In this document: positions 1 through 11,534 of the stretch, in pieces
Layout of the letters: every line of letters begins with the position of its first letter
Position numbering within the stretch: the stretch's first letter is position 1
NCBI RefSeq assembly: GCF_004792515.1
Contig: NZ_CP038865.1
Coordinates: 1,138,001 to 1,202,000 of the forward strand
Length of the DNA stretch: 64,000 nt
Origin: Vagococcus xieshaowenii
GTDB taxonomy: Bacteria > Bacillota > Bacilli > Lactobacillales > Vagococcaceae
Reading direction: 5' to 3'
Made by a program: the position numbers and the translations under genes
The notes under the pieces: generated by a model
What the model saw: only the letters and a program-made list of their open reading frames with translations
Told to the model about the DNA's origin: nothing
The model's database searches: none

Positions 1-312
1 TGCTTGTTTAATTACTTGTTCTTCATCCGTTGTAGCTTTTATTCGGTAAGCTTCCATAACGCCATTAAAAGCGTCAATATCAGCTTGCATTCCGTCTACA
101 AAACGTTGTGTCAATTCACTTGCCTGCTCCTGTACACTATCTAACAACGGTTGATACGCTTCATAACGTGGTTTCCCAGTAGTTAAAGAGACTACCATTT
201 GTGTTAATGAAATTCCAATGGCGCCTGTTATAGCCGCTGCCGACCCGCCACCAGGTGTAGATTGCTTTGATCCTAGTGCTTCAATAAAATAATTCATGCT
301 GTGATTTATCAT
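1..312 (-). CDS. Cyclodeaminase/methenyl-THF cyclohydrolase family protein (partial, C-terminus off the left edge)
   Basis: The first 104 residues match the start of the formiminotransferase-cyclodeaminase (FTCD) C-terminal / FchA family. A glycine-rich PGGGSAAA motif lies at about residues 19-26, followed by a hydrophobic helix, as in the folate-binding part of that family. These proteins interconvert methenyl-THF and 10-formyl-THF or deaminate formimino-THF. The ATG at 312 follows a GGGGGG ribosome site. The gene lies 142 bp beyond purD on the same strand. 10-formyl-THF is the one-carbon donor for PurN and PurH, so a role in supplying it is a reasonable inference. The rest of the gene is outside the window, so I cannot say whether it is a stand-alone cyclohydrolase. 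Confidence 0.75.
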   Translation of the reverse strand, partial: MINHSMNYFIEALGSKQSTPGGGSAAAITGAIGISLTQMVVSLTTGKPRYEAYQPLLDSVQEQASELTQRFVDGMQADIDAFNGVMEAYRIKATTDEEQVIKQA

Positions 313-453
313 GTCTGTCCCCCCACTCAACAATACCAAACATCCGAAAACTCTTAACCACTCTTAACGAGCTCTCTTTCCAGAGGATAGTTTGATTTAA
401 CTTTAGTTATTATAACGTGTTTCAGCTCGAGTTAAAAGTAGGAGTCACCCATA

Positions 454-1722
454 TTATGAATGACTTTCAAGATATTTCACTGCACGATGCGCTATATCAT
501 GACGATAAAACAGCTCGTCCCCTTGATAATGATCCAAAAACTGATACACTTCCTCTAATGCTTGCGCTAAGGTAGGCGCTTTAGCATTAAGCAACATTAC
601 GCGTCCACCATTTGAGACTAGCTGATTCTCACGTTCAGACACACCAGCATAAAACGTCGTCACTTTATCTGGAAATTCTGGTAAAAGTACCCCGGTACTA
701 TATGCTTCAGGGTAGCCTTTTGCTGCTAATATAACACCTACACATGTATCGTCAGACCACGTAATATCAGGAATTTTATCATTGAATATATTATCGATTA
801 TTTTAGCAAAATCACTTGTTAAACGAGATAAAATCACTTGTGTTTCTGGATCTCCAAATCGCGCATTAAACTCAATAACTTTAGGCCCTTCTATTGTATT
901 AATTAACCCCGTATATAAAATACCCGTAAACGGCGTTCCATTTTCAATCATACCTAAAACAGTCGGTTTCACTATTTCCATGACCGCTTGATTAATAACT
1001 GATTGAGGAATTTGCGGAACAGGAGAATACGCTCCCATACCTCCAGTATTAGGCCCTAAATCATGATCATAGGCACGTTTGTGGTCTTGTGCTATGACCA
1101 TCGGATAAAAGGTTTCATTTTTCACAAACGATAGCAGTGAAAATTCTTCTCCTTCTAAAAACTCTTCAATAACCACTTCTTGACTGCTTTCTCCAAACTT
1201 GTGTTGAACTAGTAATTCTTCTAGGGCTTGATAGGCTTCTTCAAGCGTTGTGGCAATAACGACACCTTTGCCTGCTGCCAATCCATCGGCTTTAATGACC
1301 ACGGGAAATGATGATTGACTAACGCATGCTCTAGCCGCTTCCACCTCATGAAAAACCTGATAATCAGCAGTTGGGATGCCATACGTTGTCATTATTTTTT
1401 TTGCAAAAGCCTTTGAGCCCTCGATTTGACTAGCTAAACGATTAGGACCAAATATTTTCAATCCTGCTGATTCAAACTCATCTACGATACCATTAATTAA
1501 TGGCTGTTCCGGTCCTACTAATGTCCAATGAATGTTTTGTTCTTTAGCAAACTGAATCAATCCTTTATGATTATTTTCATTAATATCAAGGCATTCAATC
1601 CCATCTTGACGCATCCCAGGGTTACCTGGTGCACAATAAACAGTTTGAACACTTGAACTTTCTAATAATTTTTTAGCAATCGCATGTTCGCGTCCGCCAC
1701 TACCAATGACTAATAACTTCAT
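454..1722 (-). CDS. purD: Phosphoribosylamine-glycine ligase (GAR synthetase)
   Basis: This enzyme joins glycine to phosphoribosylamine with ATP, the second step of de novo IMP synthesis. The 422 residues are normal for the family. The N-terminal motif IGSGGREHA (residues 6-14) and the ATP-grasp motif KADGLAAGKGV (about 144-154) are present, as are the C-terminal metal-binding stretches NTGGMGAYSP and EFNARFGDPE. It is the last gene of the pur operon, 12 bp after purH, and is probably translated from the same long mRNA. No strong terminator is obvious in the 142 bp between it and the next gene, so transcription may continue into the cyclodeaminase gene. Confidence 0.97.
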   Translation of the reverse strand: MKLLVIGSGGREHAIAKKLLESSSVQTVYCAPGNPGMRQDGIECLDINENNHKGLIQFAKEQNIHWTLVGPEQPLINGIVDEFESAGLKIFGPNRLASQIEGSKAFAKKIMTTYGIPTADYQVFHEVEAARACVSQSSFPVVIKADGLAAGKGVVIATTLEEAYQALEELLVQHKFGESSQEVVIEEFLEGEEFSLLSFVKNETFYPMVIAQDHKRAYDHDLGPNTGGMGAYSPVPQIPQSVINQAVMEIVKPTVLGMIENGTPFTGILYTGLINTIEGPKVIEFNARFGDPETQVILSRLTSDFAKIIDNIFNDKIPDITWSDDTCVGVILAAKGYPEAYSTGVLLPEFPDKVTTFYAGVSERENQLVSNGGRVMLLNAKAPTLAQALEEVYQFLDHYQGDELFYRHDIAHRAVKYLESHS

Positions 1723-1734
1723 TAGATATTCTCC

Positions 1735-3276
1735 TTAATGTTTAAAATGCCTTGTACCAGTAAAAATCATAGCAATATCATGCTCATCGGCTGCGACAAT
1801 CACTTCGTTATCTTTAATGCTACCGCCAGGCTGAATCACTGCTTTAATGCCGTGACTAGCTAAATACTCAATGCTATCACTCATTGGGAAGAAAGCATCA
1901 CTTCCAACAACTACTCCATCTAAATTATCTGAGGCTTGTTCCATCGCAATCTTAAGTGAGCCAATACGGTTCATTTGACCCGCTCCAACCCCTAGTGTTC
2001 GCGTATCATTAGAAATCACAATCGCATTAGATTTCACATGCTTCACAGCTTTCCAAGCAAAGGCTAAAGCTGCAACTTCTTCTTCAGTTGGTTGTCTCTT
2101 TGTCACAACTTCCCAAACCTCATCATCACCAGTTATACTATCTAATTCTTGCACCAACACACCACCTAAAACAGAAGTCACTTCCATTGGTTCGTGATTA
2201 GTTTTAAGACGTGTTAAATCAAGCGATAAGACACGTAAATTTTTCTTTTTACGTAAAAGATCAAGTGCCTCTGAACTATAACTTGGCGCAATAATGATTT
2301 CTAAGAAAATCTTATGTAAATGTTCAGCAGTAGCTAAATCTACTTCACGGTTTAATACAACAATACCACCAAAGATTGATACCGGATCTGCTTCATATGC
2401 TGACACAAAAGCTGCTTCAATTGTTTGGCCTGTTCCAATCCCACATGGGTTCATATGTTTTAGAACAGCTACAGTTGGTTGATCGAAATCTTGAATAATC
2501 CTCACAGCCGCATCAGCATCTCGAAGATTATTGTAAGAGAGTTCTTTGCCATTAAGCTGTGTAGCATTAACTAACGAACCACTTGTTGTAAAAGGTTGAC
2601 GATAAAAACTTGCTGCTTGATGATTATTTTCACCATAACGCAATGTTTGTTGTAATTCATAACCATTGACTAACAACTCTGGTGTAGCAATCCCCACTTT
2701 TTGATTCATATAATGAGCAATCATTGCATCGTAGTAAGCCGTGTGACCAAATACTTTAGCTGCTAAATATTCCCTTGTTTCAAGTGTGGTTTCTCCATTA
2801 TCTTTCAGTTCATTCAATACACGCTCAAAATCATTAGGTGATACTAACGTTGTAACAGCAGCATAATTTTTTGCTGCTGAACGCAACATACTTGGACCGC
2901 CGATATCAATGTTTTCAATAATCATTTCATGAGTAGCCTCTGGATTAGCTAATGTTTCTTTAAATGGATATAAATTAACATACACTAAATCAATCAATTC
3001 GATTTGATGTTCCTTCACTTTCTCTAGATGTGTAACCAAATCACGTCTAGCAAGTAACCCACCGTGAATATTAGGATGTAATGTTTTAACACGACCGTCT
3101 AACATCTCTGGAAATCCTGTGATGTCATCAATCGCTATTGTGCTAATACCTGCTTCATCTAATAACAATTTAGTCCCACCGGTAGAAATAATGTCAAATC
3201 CTAATGTTACTAACGCTTTAGCAAAAGCGACAATGCCTGTTTTATCTGACACACTAATCAATGCACGTTTTTTCAT
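1735..3276 (-). CDS. purH: Bifunctional AICAR formyltransferase / IMP cyclohydrolase
   Basis: PurH carries out the last two steps to IMP: formyl transfer from 10-formyl-THF to AICAR, then ring closure. The 513 residues are typical. The N-terminal MGS-like cyclohydrolase domain (about 1-130) shows [11 protein letters not shown] and STGGT. The C-terminal transformylase domain has LRYGENNHQ, the lysine-histidine pair in VLKHMNPCG and the late FFPMSDSIE segment. The start overlaps the purN stop by 4 bp, which suggests translational coupling. It lies between purN and purD in the pur operon. Confidence 0.97.
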   Translation of the reverse strand: MKKRALISVSDKTGIVAFAKALVTLGFDIISTGGTKLLLDEAGISTIAIDDITGFPEMLDGRVKTLHPNIHGGLLARRDLVTHLEKVKEHQIELIDLVYVNLYPFKETLANPEATHEMIIENIDIGGPSMLRSAAKNYAAVTTLVSPNDFERVLNELKDNGETTLETREYLAAKVFGHTAYYDAMIAHYMNQKVGIATPELLVNGYELQQTLRYGENNHQAASFYRQPFTTSGSLVNATQLNGKELSYNNLRDADAAVRIIQDFDQPTVAVLKHMNPCGIGTGQTIEAAFVSAYEADPVSIFGGIVVLNREVDLATAEHLHKIFLEIIIAPSYSSEALDLLRKKKNLRVLSLDLTRLKTNHEPMEVTSVLGGVLVQELDSITGDDEVWEVVTKRQPTEEEVAALAFAWKAVKHVKSNAIVISNDTRTLGVGAGQMNRIGSLKIAMEQASDNLDGVVVGSDAFFPMSDSIEYLASHGIKAVIQPGGSIKDNEVIVAADEHDIAMIFTGTRHFKH

Positions 3277-3854
3277 GATTCATTTAGCTCCTTGTTAAGT
3301 AATTGTTGTAATACTTCTGGATATAGTTGATGTTCTAATTGATGCACACGTTCTTCCAAACGCTCTAAACTGTCATCAGGGTCAATTGCAAGGCTCGCTT
3401 GTCGAATCATAGGCCCGGTATCTAACCCTTCATCTACATAATGAATGGTTACACCGGTTACGGCCTGTCCATCAAGGTAGGCACGTTCAATGCTTCTTAG
3501 ACCAGGATAATCCGGTAATAATGAAGGATGAATATTCACTATACAATGAGAAAAATTATGAATAACTTCTGGACCTAAAATACGCAAGTAACCAGCTAAA
3601 ACAACAAATTCGACCTCATACGCTCTTAAAAGCGCCAAAAGTTCTGCTTCGTATGCGACTTTTGAATCAAAATCTTTGGGCGAAAAACTGGCAAACGGAA
3701 TATCATATTGCTTAGCACGCTCTAAAACATAGGCATCCGATTGATCACTGAAAACGATAACTACCTCAGCTTGAAGGTCATTGCTCTGAATTTTTTTCAT
3801 AATGGCTTCAAAGTTACTACCATTTCCTGAAGCTAAAATGGCAATTTTTTTCAT
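3273..3854 (-). CDS. purN: Phosphoribosylglycinamide formyltransferase (GART)
   Basis: PurN transfers the formyl group of 10-formyl-THF to GAR, the third step of the pathway. I chose the ATG at 3854 (193 residues) because it overlaps the purM stop as ATGA and is followed by the family start [17 protein letters not shown]. An in-frame ATG six codons upstream would lie inside the ribosome site. The catalytic Asn and His are in NIHPSLLP and the catalytic Asp in [10 protein letters not shown]. It is translationally coupled with both purM and purH. Confidence 0.96.
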   Translation of the reverse strand: MKKIAILASGNGSNFEAIMKKIQSNDLQAEVVIVFSDQSDAYVLERAKQYDIPFASFSPKDFDSKVAYEAELLALLRAYEVEFVVLAGYLRILGPEVIHNFSHCIVNIHPSLLPDYPGLRSIERAYLDGQAVTGVTIHYVDEGLDTGPMIRQASLAIDPDDSLERLEERVHQLEHQLYPEVLQQLLNKELNES

Positions 3855-4897
3855 AACGCATCTTCCATCCATTCAATAGGTTGACTTGTTTGCTTCACTA
3901 CTTCCCCTATTACATAACTTGGCTCACCAAGTGTCGCCAATTGTTTTTGTACGGATACGACATCCTCTAAGCTCACCGCCATGACCATGCCAATGCCCAT
4001 ATTGAATATTTCATACATTTCATCAGGTAAAATATCACCATATTTTTCTAACACTTCAAAAATAGGCAGTATTGGCCACGAACCACGCTTAATATTTGCC
4101 GCTAAACCCTCAGGTAACATACGTGGAATATTTTCAACAAAACCGCCACCTGTAATGTGTGCCATCCCTTTCACTTTCCCTGTTTTTGCAACAGGCAATA
4201 GACTATTAACATAAATCTTTGTCGGTTCTAGTAGCACATCGACTAACCGTTGTCCGCCTAATTCGGCCATTACTTCATCCACCGCTAATTCATGACGTTG
4301 GAAAAAAATATCTCTAACTAACGAGTAACCATTCGAATGAATTCCTGATGAAGCAATGCCGATAAGGACGTCACCAGCTTTAATCGTTTCACCTGTAATT
4401 AGCTGAGATTTTTCGACTACCCCGACAGTAAAACCTGCTACATCATATTCTCCTACTTCATACAAACCAGGCATCTCTGCTGTTTCACCGCCAATTAAAC
4501 CCGCACCAGCTTGTTGACAACCTCGTGCAATACCAGCCACAACCTGTTCAATTTGTGCAGGCTGATTTTTACCTGTTGCAATATAATCTAAGAAAAATAA
4601 CGGTTCTGCTCCTTGAGCCACAATATCGTTCACACACATGGCCACACAATCGACACCTATAGTGTCATGTTTATCAGCTTCAATGGCTACCAACAACTTT
4701 GTCCCAACACCGTCCGTTCCAGCAACTAAAACAGGCTCTGTGTATTCTAATTGGCTTAAATCAAATAAGCCACCAAAACCACCAATCGCACCCATCATGC
4801 CTAAGCGTTGTGTTTTACTAACATGTTTTTTTATTCTCTCTACGACTTCATAACCCGCATGGACATCCACACCAGCTTTTCCATAAGCATTCGTCAT
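3851..4897 (-). CDS. purM: Phosphoribosylformylglycinamidine cyclo-ligase (AIR synthetase)
   Basis: PurM closes the imidazole ring of FGAM with ATP to give AIR. Family motifs include [20 protein letters not shown] and GGETAEMPG, followed by the C-terminal HITGGGF. The start at 4897 (MTNAYGKAG) follows a perfect GGGAGG site 7 bp upstream. A longer reading from 4933 would add 12 residues that look like read-through of the leader. The gene has a 20-bp gap from purF and a 4-bp overlap with purN. Confidence 0.96.
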   Translation of the reverse strand: MTNAYGKAGVDVHAGYEVVERIKKHVSKTQRLGMMGAIGGFGGLFDLSQLEYTEPVLVAGTDGVGTKLLVAIEADKHDTIGVDCVAMCVNDIVAQGAEPLFFLDYIATGKNQPAQIEQVVAGIARGCQQAGAGLIGGETAEMPGLYEVGEYDVAGFTVGVVEKSQLITGETIKAGDVLIGIASSGIHSNGYSLVRDIFFQRHELAVDEVMAELGGQRLVDVLLEPTKIYVNSLLPVAKTGKVKGMAHITGGGFVENIPRMLPEGLAANIKRGSWPILPIFEVLEKYGDILPDEMYEIFNMGIGMVMAVSLEDVVSVQKQLATLGEPSYVIGEVVKQTSQPIEWMEDAL

Positions 4898-4916
4898 GTT
4901 TTCCTCCCAGAACCCT

Positions 4917-6341
4917 TTATTTTTGTTTCTCATCTAATACAGATTGATAATCATATAAATTCGTTGGATAATCACCATTGAAATACGCCATACACAAGCC
5001 ACCGTACGGCGCATCAAATGTTAAACCAATAGATTCAATTAAACCTGTCTCGCTTAAAAACGCTAAGCTATCGGCTTCCACGATCTCGCGAATTTCTTCT
5101 ATCGAATGATTAGCAGCAATCAATTCTTTTGAATCTTGAATGTCTATCCCATAAAAACATGGGTATTTTAATGGTGGTGAAGTAATTCGTAAATGAACTT
5201 CTTTAGCTCCCGCTTCTTTTAGTAGCTGAACAATGCGTTTACTTGTGGTTCCACGCACAATAGAATCATCTACCAAAATAACACGTTTCCCTTCTACCAC
5301 TCCGCGGACGGCAGATAGCTTCATACGTACCCCCTGTTCACGTAATTCTTGGGTTGGCTGAATAAACGTACGTGCAATATATTGATTCTTTACTAACCCC
5401 ATCTCGTAGGGAATACCTGAAGCTTCTGCATAACCACTCGCAGCAGATAAAGAAGAATTAGGTACCCCAATGACCATATCAGCCTCTATGGGTGTTACTT
5501 CTTGAGCCAGACGTTTCCCCATTTTCTTACGAGCAGAATGGACGTTAATACCTGCAATATTAGAATCCGGACGGGCAAAATATATAAACTCCATTGAACA
5601 AATCGCATACTGCGTCTCTTCAGTAAATTGATCAATCGTCAACCCTTGATCATCAATTTTCACCAACTGTCCGGGTTTCACATCACATACAAATGTCGCA
5701 CCACTAACTTCTAATGCACACGTTTCTGACGCCACCACATAGGCACCATTTGACATGCGGCCAATCGCTAACGGTCTAAAGCCATTCTGATCAAGGGCCG
5801 CATACAAGCACTCGTTTGTCATGATTAAATAAGCAAAGGCTCCTTTTACCGTATTCAACGCCCCTTTTATTTTTGATACAAAATCAGGTTGTTCACTTTT
5901 TTGAATTAAATGCATCAAAATTTCAGAATCTGAATTGGAATGAAGGATAGTTCCTTGCGCTTCTAGCTGTTTTCTTAACGTCGTTGCATTCGTTAAGTTC
6001 CCGTTGTGAGCCAGTGCAATTTGAGCATTTGATAATTCAAATAAGAAGGGTTGAATATTATTTAACGAATGATTGCCCGCCGTAGCATAGCGAACATGAC
6101 CAATAGCCGCTTTTCCTGGTAATTCATTCAAGGTGCTTTCTTCTTTAAAAACTTGCGATAACAAGCCATGATTACGATATAAGTGGAGTGTTCCTTGATT
6201 GTTTGATACAATACCCGCTCCCTCTTGGCCTCGATGTTGTAAACTATGTAAACCAAAATAAGTGAGACGCGACGCATCTTCGTGTCCCCAAACACCAAAA
6301 ACACCACATTCTTCTTTTAGTCCTTTGATTTCATAAGACAT
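4917..6341 (-). CDS. purF: Glutamine PRPP amidotransferase
   Basis: PurF commits PRPP to purine synthesis by replacing pyrophosphate with ammonia from glutamine. The protein starts at 6341 behind GGGAGG and has an 11-residue propeptide before the catalytic cysteine (C12 in [10 protein letters not shown]), so maturation by propeptide removal is expected. The Ntn glutaminase domain spans about 12-230. The phosphoribosyltransferase PRPP loop is [14 protein letters not shown] near residue 350. Of the four Fe-S ligands known from Bacillus PurF, the C-terminal CxxC reads CMAY here, so one ligand is apparently absent. The start overlaps purL by 25 bp. Confidence 0.96.
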   Translation of the reverse strand: MSYEIKGLKEECGVFGVWGHEDASRLTYFGLHSLQHRGQEGAGIVSNNQGTLHLYRNHGLLSQVFKEESTLNELPGKAAIGHVRYATAGNHSLNNIQPFLFELSNAQIALAHNGNLTNATTLRKQLEAQGTILHSNSDSEILMHLIQKSEQPDFVSKIKGALNTVKGAFAYLIMTNECLYAALDQNGFRPLAIGRMSNGAYVVASETCALEVSGATFVCDVKPGQLVKIDDQGLTIDQFTEETQYAICSMEFIYFARPDSNIAGINVHSARKKMGKRLAQEVTPIEADMVIGVPNSSLSAASGYAEASGIPYEMGLVKNQYIARTFIQPTQELREQGVRMKLSAVRGVVEGKRVILVDDSIVRGTTSKRIVQLLKEAGAKEVHLRITSPPLKYPCFYGIDIQDSKELIAANHSIEEIREIVEADSLAFLSETGLIESIGLTFDAPYGGLCMAYFNGDYPTNLYDYQSVLDEKQK

Positions 6342-8548
6342 GGAATAGCTTCCTCCCATAATTTCTTAGCCTCTTTCGTCGCTAATTGAATCATCGCATC
6401 TTGTGTTTGAATTGAAAGTAACCCACCTGCTGTCACCACTCCAACACACTGAGCAGTTTGACCCATTAACATTTCGAACGCATCACAATTAGTGTGCTTC
6501 ACGCTTATTACAAAACGTGAAGGTGACTCTGAAAATAATAGCTCACTGGCAAAATCAAGTGTAATATCGCAACCTAAAAGATTACCAAAAGCACTCTCTG
6601 CAATCGTGACAGCTAGACCACCTTCTGAGCAATCATGAGCACTTGACACTAACCCTTTTTGGATAGCTTCTAAGACCAACGCTTGATGCTTAGCTTCTTG
6701 CTCTAAATCATAAGCACTTAGTGCCCCTTCAATACGGCCTAATTGCATTTTTTGGATTTCACTACCATTAAAATCTGCCCGTGTTTCACCAATAATATAA
6801 ATCACGTCACCAGCTGATTTAAAATCTTGTGAGGTAATATGTGACAAGTCTTCTACCAAACCTACCATCCCAATTGTTGGCGTTGGATAAATACCTTCCT
6901 CATTTGTTTCGTTATATAATGAAACATTACCAGAAATTACGGGTGTGTTTAATTGACGACAAGCAGCTGCAATACCATCTGCTGAAGTAGATAATTCCCA
7001 GAAGCATTCCGGTTTATCTGGAGAACCATAGTTTAAACAATCTGTAATAGCAAGCGGACATCCACCACTAGCTACAATATTACGTGCCGCCTCGGCCACC
7101 GCTAATTGTCCACCAATTTCAGGATTCAAGTATAAATAGCGCGCATTACAATCAGTTGTCATCGCTAACGCTTTGTTTGTCCCTCTCACACGTAAAACAG
7201 CGGCATCACTACCCGGACCAATAACCGTATTCGTTAATACTTGCGAATCATAACGTTCAACGATTGATTTTTTAGACGCAATCGTTGGTTGTTGTAACAA
7301 TTGTTTCAAAACTTCTGTTGGATTATCACACGTCGGTTGGAACATTGGTAGCTCTTTAAACGCTTGAATACGAGCAGGTTCCTTCATTTCTTTATAATAA
7401 ACAGGCGCTTCATCCGCTAAAGCATCTACAGGGACATCGGCCACCAATTGATCATGATGGTACAACTGATAACGTCCGTCATCTGTCACTTCACCAATCG
7501 CTACCGCGTCTAATTGATACGTTTTAAATAAATCAATAATCACTTGTTCATGCCCTTGTTTGACACACAACAGCATACGTTCTTGTGATTCTGATAACAT
7601 CATTTCATAAGGCGTCATTTCTGTTTCACGTTGAGGAACATCATCCAAATATAATTTCAAGCCTGATCCTGCTTTTGAAGCCATTTCAGAACTTGAAGAA
7701 ACCAAGCCAGCCGCACCCATATCTTGAATACCAATCAGACTATCCGAGTAATCTAAGATTAACTCTAGACACGCCTCCATTAATAATTTCTCCATAAAAG
7801 GATCGCCTACTTGAACTGCTGAACGTTGTTGCTCTTTTTCATCCGTAAATTCTTCTGAAGCAAACGTTGCACCATGAATACCATCACGTCCTGTTTTTGC
7901 ACCTACATACATAATAGTATTGCCTACACCTTTGGCTTGGCCTTTTTGAATGTCTTTGTGTTCGATTAACCCAACACACATGGCATTCACTAATGGGTTC
8001 CCTTCATAACATGGATCAAAAGCCATCTCGCCACCGACTGTTGGAATACCAATACAGTTACCATAACCACCAATTCCTGCTACTACTTCTTCTAACAGGT
8101 ACTTAGTACGTGCGTTGTTCAATTCGCCAAATCTTAAAGAATCAAGCATCGCAATTGGCCGTGCCCCCATACTGAAGATATCGCGGATAATCCCACCCAC
8201 ACCGGTTGCTGCTCCTTCATAAGGCTCAACAGCTGAAGGGTGATTATGACTCTCGGCTTTAAATACCACCGCCAAATTATCTCCGATATCAACAATCCCT
8301 GCCCCTTCACCAGGTCCTTGTAACACGTGTTCACCGTCAGTTGGGAATTTTCTTAAAACTGGCTTTGAATTTTTGTAAGAACAATGTTCACTCCACATCA
8401 CCGAAAAAAGCCCCGTTTCGGTATAGTTGGGTAATCTACCTAAAATATCATTCGCAATTGATTGATACTCTTCATCTGACATCCCCCAGTCAGCATATAA
8501 ACGTTTCTCTTTAATTTCTTGTGGAGTTGGTTCTGTCATCATCGTCAT
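6317..8548 (-). CDS. purL: FGAM synthetase, large (synthetase) subunit of the PurLQS complex
   Basis: At 743 residues this is the short Gram-positive form of PurL, which works with PurQ (glutaminase) and PurS in a complex converting FGAR to FGAM. Conserved stretches include [13 protein letters not shown], the [10 protein letters not shown] motif, [29 protein letters not shown] and, in the second half, [12 protein letters not shown] and [10 protein letters not shown]. The first ATG at 8548 overlaps purQ's last codon and has GGAAAGG about 10 bp upstream. A second ATG three codons later is the alternative start. Confidence 0.96.
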   Translation of the reverse strand: MTMMTEPTPQEIKEKRLYADWGMSDEEYQSIANDILGRLPNYTETGLFSVMWSEHCSYKNSKPVLRKFPTDGEHVLQGPGEGAGIVDIGDNLAVVFKAESHNHPSAVEPYEGAATGVGGIIRDIFSMGARPIAMLDSLRFGELNNARTKYLLEEVVAGIGGYGNCIGIPTVGGEMAFDPCYEGNPLVNAMCVGLIEHKDIQKGQAKGVGNTIMYVGAKTGRDGIHGATFASEEFTDEKEQQRSAVQVGDPFMEKLLMEACLELILDYSDSLIGIQDMGAAGLVSSSSEMASKAGSGLKLYLDDVPQRETEMTPYEMMLSESQERMLLCVKQGHEQVIIDLFKTYQLDAVAIGEVTDDGRYQLYHHDQLVADVPVDALADEAPVYYKEMKEPARIQAFKELPMFQPTCDNPTEVLKQLLQQPTIASKKSIVERYDSQVLTNTVIGPGSDAAVLRVRGTNKALAMTTDCNARYLYLNPEIGGQLAVAEAARNIVASGGCPLAITDCLNYGSPDKPECFWELSTSADGIAAACRQLNTPVISGNVSLYNETNEEGIYPTPTIGMVGLVEDLSHITSQDFKSAGDVIYIIGETRADFNGSEIQKMQLGRIEGALSAYDLEQEAKHQALVLEAIQKGLVSSAHDCSEGGLAVTIAESAFGNLLGCDITLDFASELLFSESPSRFVISVKHTNCDAFEMLMGQTAQCVGVVTAGGLLSIQTQDAMIQLATKEAKKLWEEAIPCLMKSKD

Positions 8549-9222
8549 TAGTTCGTCACCTTTCCAAAGTTCTTAATCATTGAAGCAAAGAATAAACGGC
8601 CATCTTCAGAGCCAAGCAAGCTTTCCATCGCGCGCTCTGGATGAGGCATCATGCCTAAAACATTCCCTTTTTCATTTGTAATGCCTGCAATGTTTGCCAC
8701 ACTACCGTTAATATTTTCTTTATACTCAAACACAATTTGTTGATTGGCTTTTAATTGTGCTAAGGTTTCTTCATCGCAATAGTAGTTACCTTCACCATGA
8801 GCAATTGGCAAATGAATGATTTCATCTTGCGAGTATTCCGATGTGAAGTTCGTATTGGCATTCACTACTTTTAACGCAACTTTTTTACAGATAAAATTCA
8901 ACGATTCATTACGTAATAAGGTCCCCGGTAATAAACCTGCTTCTGTTAAAATTTGAAACCCATTGCATGTCCCAAAAACCGGCTTACCTTCTTCAGCAAA
9001 ACGCGTGACTTCTTTCATCACATTTGAAAAGCGTGCAATCGCACCACATCTTAAGTAATCCCCATATGAAAAGCCACCCGGAAGTAACACCCCATCAAAC
9101 GCACTTAAATCAGTTGTCGTATGTGAAACAAAAGATGCTTCCGCACCCATCAAGTCTTTAACCGCCCACAATAAATCTTTGTCACAATTCGATCCTGGAA
9201 AAACAACAACCGCAAATTTCAT
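8548..9222 (-). CDS. purQ: FGAM synthetase, glutaminase subunit
   Basis: PurQ is a class I glutamine amidotransferase that hydrolyses glutamine and feeds ammonia to PurL. The 224 residues carry [12 protein letters not shown] at the N-terminus, the nucleophile cysteine in [10 protein letters not shown], and the His/Glu pair of the triad in [10 protein letters not shown]. It overlaps purS by a single base and purL by one base, so the three subunits of the complex are translationally coupled and probably made in similar amounts. Confidence 0.97.
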   Translation of the reverse strand: MKFAVVVFPGSNCDKDLLWAVKDLMGAEASFVSHTTTDLSAFDGVLLPGGFSYGDYLRCGAIARFSNVMKEVTRFAEEGKPVFGTCNGFQILTEAGLLPGTLLRNESLNFICKKVALKVVNANTNFTSEYSQDEIIHLPIAHGEGNYYCDEETLAQLKANQQIVFEYKENINGSVANIAGITNEKGNVLGMMPHPERAMESLLGSEDGRLFFASMIKNFGKVTN

Positions 9223-9479
9223 TAAGCTTCTTCCTCCATCTCAATTATTTCATAACGGTAGGTTTCCATATTCACGTTAGCTAATAATTGATCACATAAT
9301 GCCTCAACGACTGTCTCCACAGGTTCTTGTGATGACTGAACTTTCAATTCAAAATATTTTCCGATACGAACATCTTGAATACTTTCATACCCCAACTGAT
9401 GAATCGCACCTTTTACTGCTTCCCCTTGCGGATCTAAAACTGATGGTTTATATGTGACAAATACTTTGACAAAATACAT
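9222..9479 (-). CDS. purS: FGAM synthetase, PurS subunit
   Basis: This 85-residue protein matches the small PurS family. It bridges PurL and PurQ in the FGAM synthetase complex and has no catalytic residues of its own. The start [19 protein letters not shown] and the internal IGKYFELKV are typical of the family. The stop overlaps the purQ start by one base, and purC ends 2 bp before the start. A separate PurS is the rule with a short PurL, which is what is found here. Confidence 0.95.
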   Translation of the reverse strand: MYFVKVFVTYKPSVLDPQGEAVKGAIHQLGYESIQDVRIGKYFELKVQSSQEPVETVVEALCDQLLANVNMETYRYEIIEMEEEA

Positions 9480-9481
9480 GA

Positions 9482-10204
9482 TTATTTTCCCCCTTTTAAT
9501 TGTTCTAAACGATCTAATACTTCCTCATAAACCGACACAATCTCGCCAATATTGCGACGATACACATCTTTATCTAAATGACGACTGGTTTCTTTATCCC
9601 ATAAACGACACGTATCAGGAGAGATTTCATCTCCTAAGGTAATTTTTCCTTGGCTATTACGACCAAACTCTAATTTAAAATCGACTAACAGAATCGATAA
9701 TTGATCAAATAATTGTCGTAAAACATGATTAATTTCAAGCGCTAACTGTTTTAACTCAGCTATTTCTTCTTTGCTTGCAATTTCTAAAAACAAGACATGT
9801 TCATCATTAATGAACGGATCATCCAAAGCATCATTTTTAAAATAGAACTCAACAATTGGTTGCTCTAACTCTTGCCCTTCCTCTAAACCAAAACGTTTTG
9901 CAAAACTTCCTGCTACTACATTTCGAACAACCACTTCTAACGGAATAATTTGTAAACGTTGAATGATTTGTTCTGTTGGTGATTTTTGTTGAATAAAATG
10001 GTGATCAATACCCTGTTCTGTTAAATAGTCAAAAATACGACTAGTGATTTTATTGTTTAATTGTCCTTTACCAATCACCTTGTCTTTTTTTAAGCCATTT
10101 AACGCCGTCGCTTGATCAAGGTATTCTACCCATAATACTTGCTCATCATCAGTTAAAAATAATTTTTTCGCTTTACCAGCATAAATTAAGCCGTTTCGTT
10201 TCAT
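9482..10204 (-). CDS. purC: SAICAR synthetase
   Basis: PurC condenses CAIR with aspartate using ATP. The 240 residues show the family landmarks YAGKAKKLF near the start, PLEVVVRNVVAGSF in the middle and LVDFKLEFG followed by GDEISPDTCRLWD. The last contains the acidic metal-binding residues. It lies between purB (18 bp upstream) and purS (2 bp downstream). The ATG at 10204 is preceded by AAAAGGGGAGC. Confidence 0.97.
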   Translation of the reverse strand: MKRNGLIYAGKAKKLFLTDDEQVLWVEYLDQATALNGLKKDKVIGKGQLNNKITSRIFDYLTEQGIDHHFIQQKSPTEQIIQRLQIIPLEVVVRNVVAGSFAKRFGLEEGQELEQPIVEFYFKNDALDDPFINDEHVLFLEIASKEEIAELKQLALEINHVLRQLFDQLSILLVDFKLEFGRNSQGKITLGDEISPDTCRLWDKETSRHLDKDVYRRNIGEIVSVYEEVLDRLEQLKGGK

Positions 10205-10222
10205 CGTTATGCTCCCCTTTTA

Positions 10223-11521
10223 TTAATCTATCAATCCTACACGTTCAAAAATAACGTCTACTTGTTTCAAATGGTGGTGATAATCAAAGGCACTGGCAAT
10301 ATCATCCGCCGTTAAAACGGTCGAAATGGTTTCATTTCCTTCGATCAACTGTCTAAAATCAACTTGCTCATCCCAAGCTTTTGAGGTCAGTGGTTGTACT
10401 AAATCATAGGCTTGCTCACGTGTCATCCCTTTAGTCACGAGCTGTAACATCACTTGTTGACTATAAATCAACTGATGCGTCGCATGCATATTACGCTTCA
10501 TATTCTCAGGGAAAACGGTCAATTCCTTCACAATTTTGCCAAAACGCGCTAGCATGTAATCAAGTAAAATCGTGCTATCTGGCAAAATAATTCGCTCCGC
10601 TGAAGAATGTGAAATATCACGTTCATGCCATAAAATAACATTTTCATAAGCTGTTACCATATGCCCTCGGATAACACGTGCTAACCCACACATATTTTCA
10701 GAACCAATCGGGTTACGTTTATGAGGCATAGCAGATGAGCCCTTTTGACCTTTGGCAAAATACTCCTCGACTTCTCGTTGCTCTGACTTTTGTAAACCTC
10801 TTATTTCTGTAGCAAATCGTTCAATGCTTGTCGCAATTAATGCTAAACAACTCATGTATTCAGCATGTAGGTCCCTTGGCAGTACTTGCGTTGAAATATC
10901 TTGCGCCCTAATGCCTAATTTGTCACACACATACCCCTCTACAAAAGGAGGGATATTCGCAAACGTTCCGACAGCACCTGACATTTTACCCGCTTCAACA
11001 CCTTCAGCTGCTAGATTAAAACGTGTCAAGTTACGCGTCATTTCAGCGTACCAAGTAGCAAGTTTCAAGCCAAATGTTGTTGGTTCAGCATGGACGCCAT
11101 GTGTACGTCCCATCATGACTGTCTCTTTATGTTCCAAGGCTTTTTTCCCGACTATTTCAATAAAATCTTCTAACCCTTGTCTTAATAATTCATTTACCTG
11201 TTTGAGTTGATAACCATACGCCGTGTCCACGACATCTGTACTCGTTAAACCATAATGTACCCATTTACGTTCTTCTCCTAAAGATTCAGACACACAACGA
11301 GTAAATGCAACCACATCATGACGCGTTTCTTTTTCGATTTCTAGAATGCGTGAACTATCAAATGTTGCGTCTTCACGAATTTTTCGAACGTCTTCTTTAG
11401 GAATCACACCTAATTCCGCCCATGCTTCAGTTGCTAATATTTCGACTTCCAGCCATGTTTGATAACGATTCGTTTCTGACCATAATGCAGACATCTCCGG
11501 TCTTGTATAACGAGGGATCAT
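10223..11521 (-). CDS. purB: Adenylosuccinate lyase
   Basis: PurB acts twice in purine synthesis, splitting fumarate from SAICAR and from adenylosuccinate. At 432 residues it is of normal length. It belongs to the fumarase/aspartase superfamily, with the signature loop [15 protein letters not shown] at about 260-275 and the His-containing [14 protein letters not shown] near 140. The opening [15 protein letters not shown] is typical of Gram-positive PurB. It starts 13 bp after purK and is followed by purC. Confidence 0.97.
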   Translation of the reverse strand: MIPRYTRPEMSALWSETNRYQTWLEVEILATEAWAELGVIPKEDVRKIREDATFDSSRILEIEKETRHDVVAFTRCVSESLGEERKWVHYGLTSTDVVDTAYGYQLKQVNELLRQGLEDFIEIVGKKALEHKETVMMGRTHGVHAEPTTFGLKLATWYAEMTRNLTRFNLAAEGVEAGKMSGAVGTFANIPPFVEGYVCDKLGIRAQDISTQVLPRDLHAEYMSCLALIATSIERFATEIRGLQKSEQREVEEYFAKGQKGSSAMPHKRNPIGSENMCGLARVIRGHMVTAYENVILWHERDISHSSAERIILPDSTILLDYMLARFGKIVKELTVFPENMKRNMHATHQLIYSQQVMLQLVTKGMTREQAYDLVQPLTSKAWDEQVDFRQLIEGNETISTVLTADDIASAFDYHHHLKQVDVIFERVGLID

Positions 11522-11534
11522 TTATTTTCTCCTT

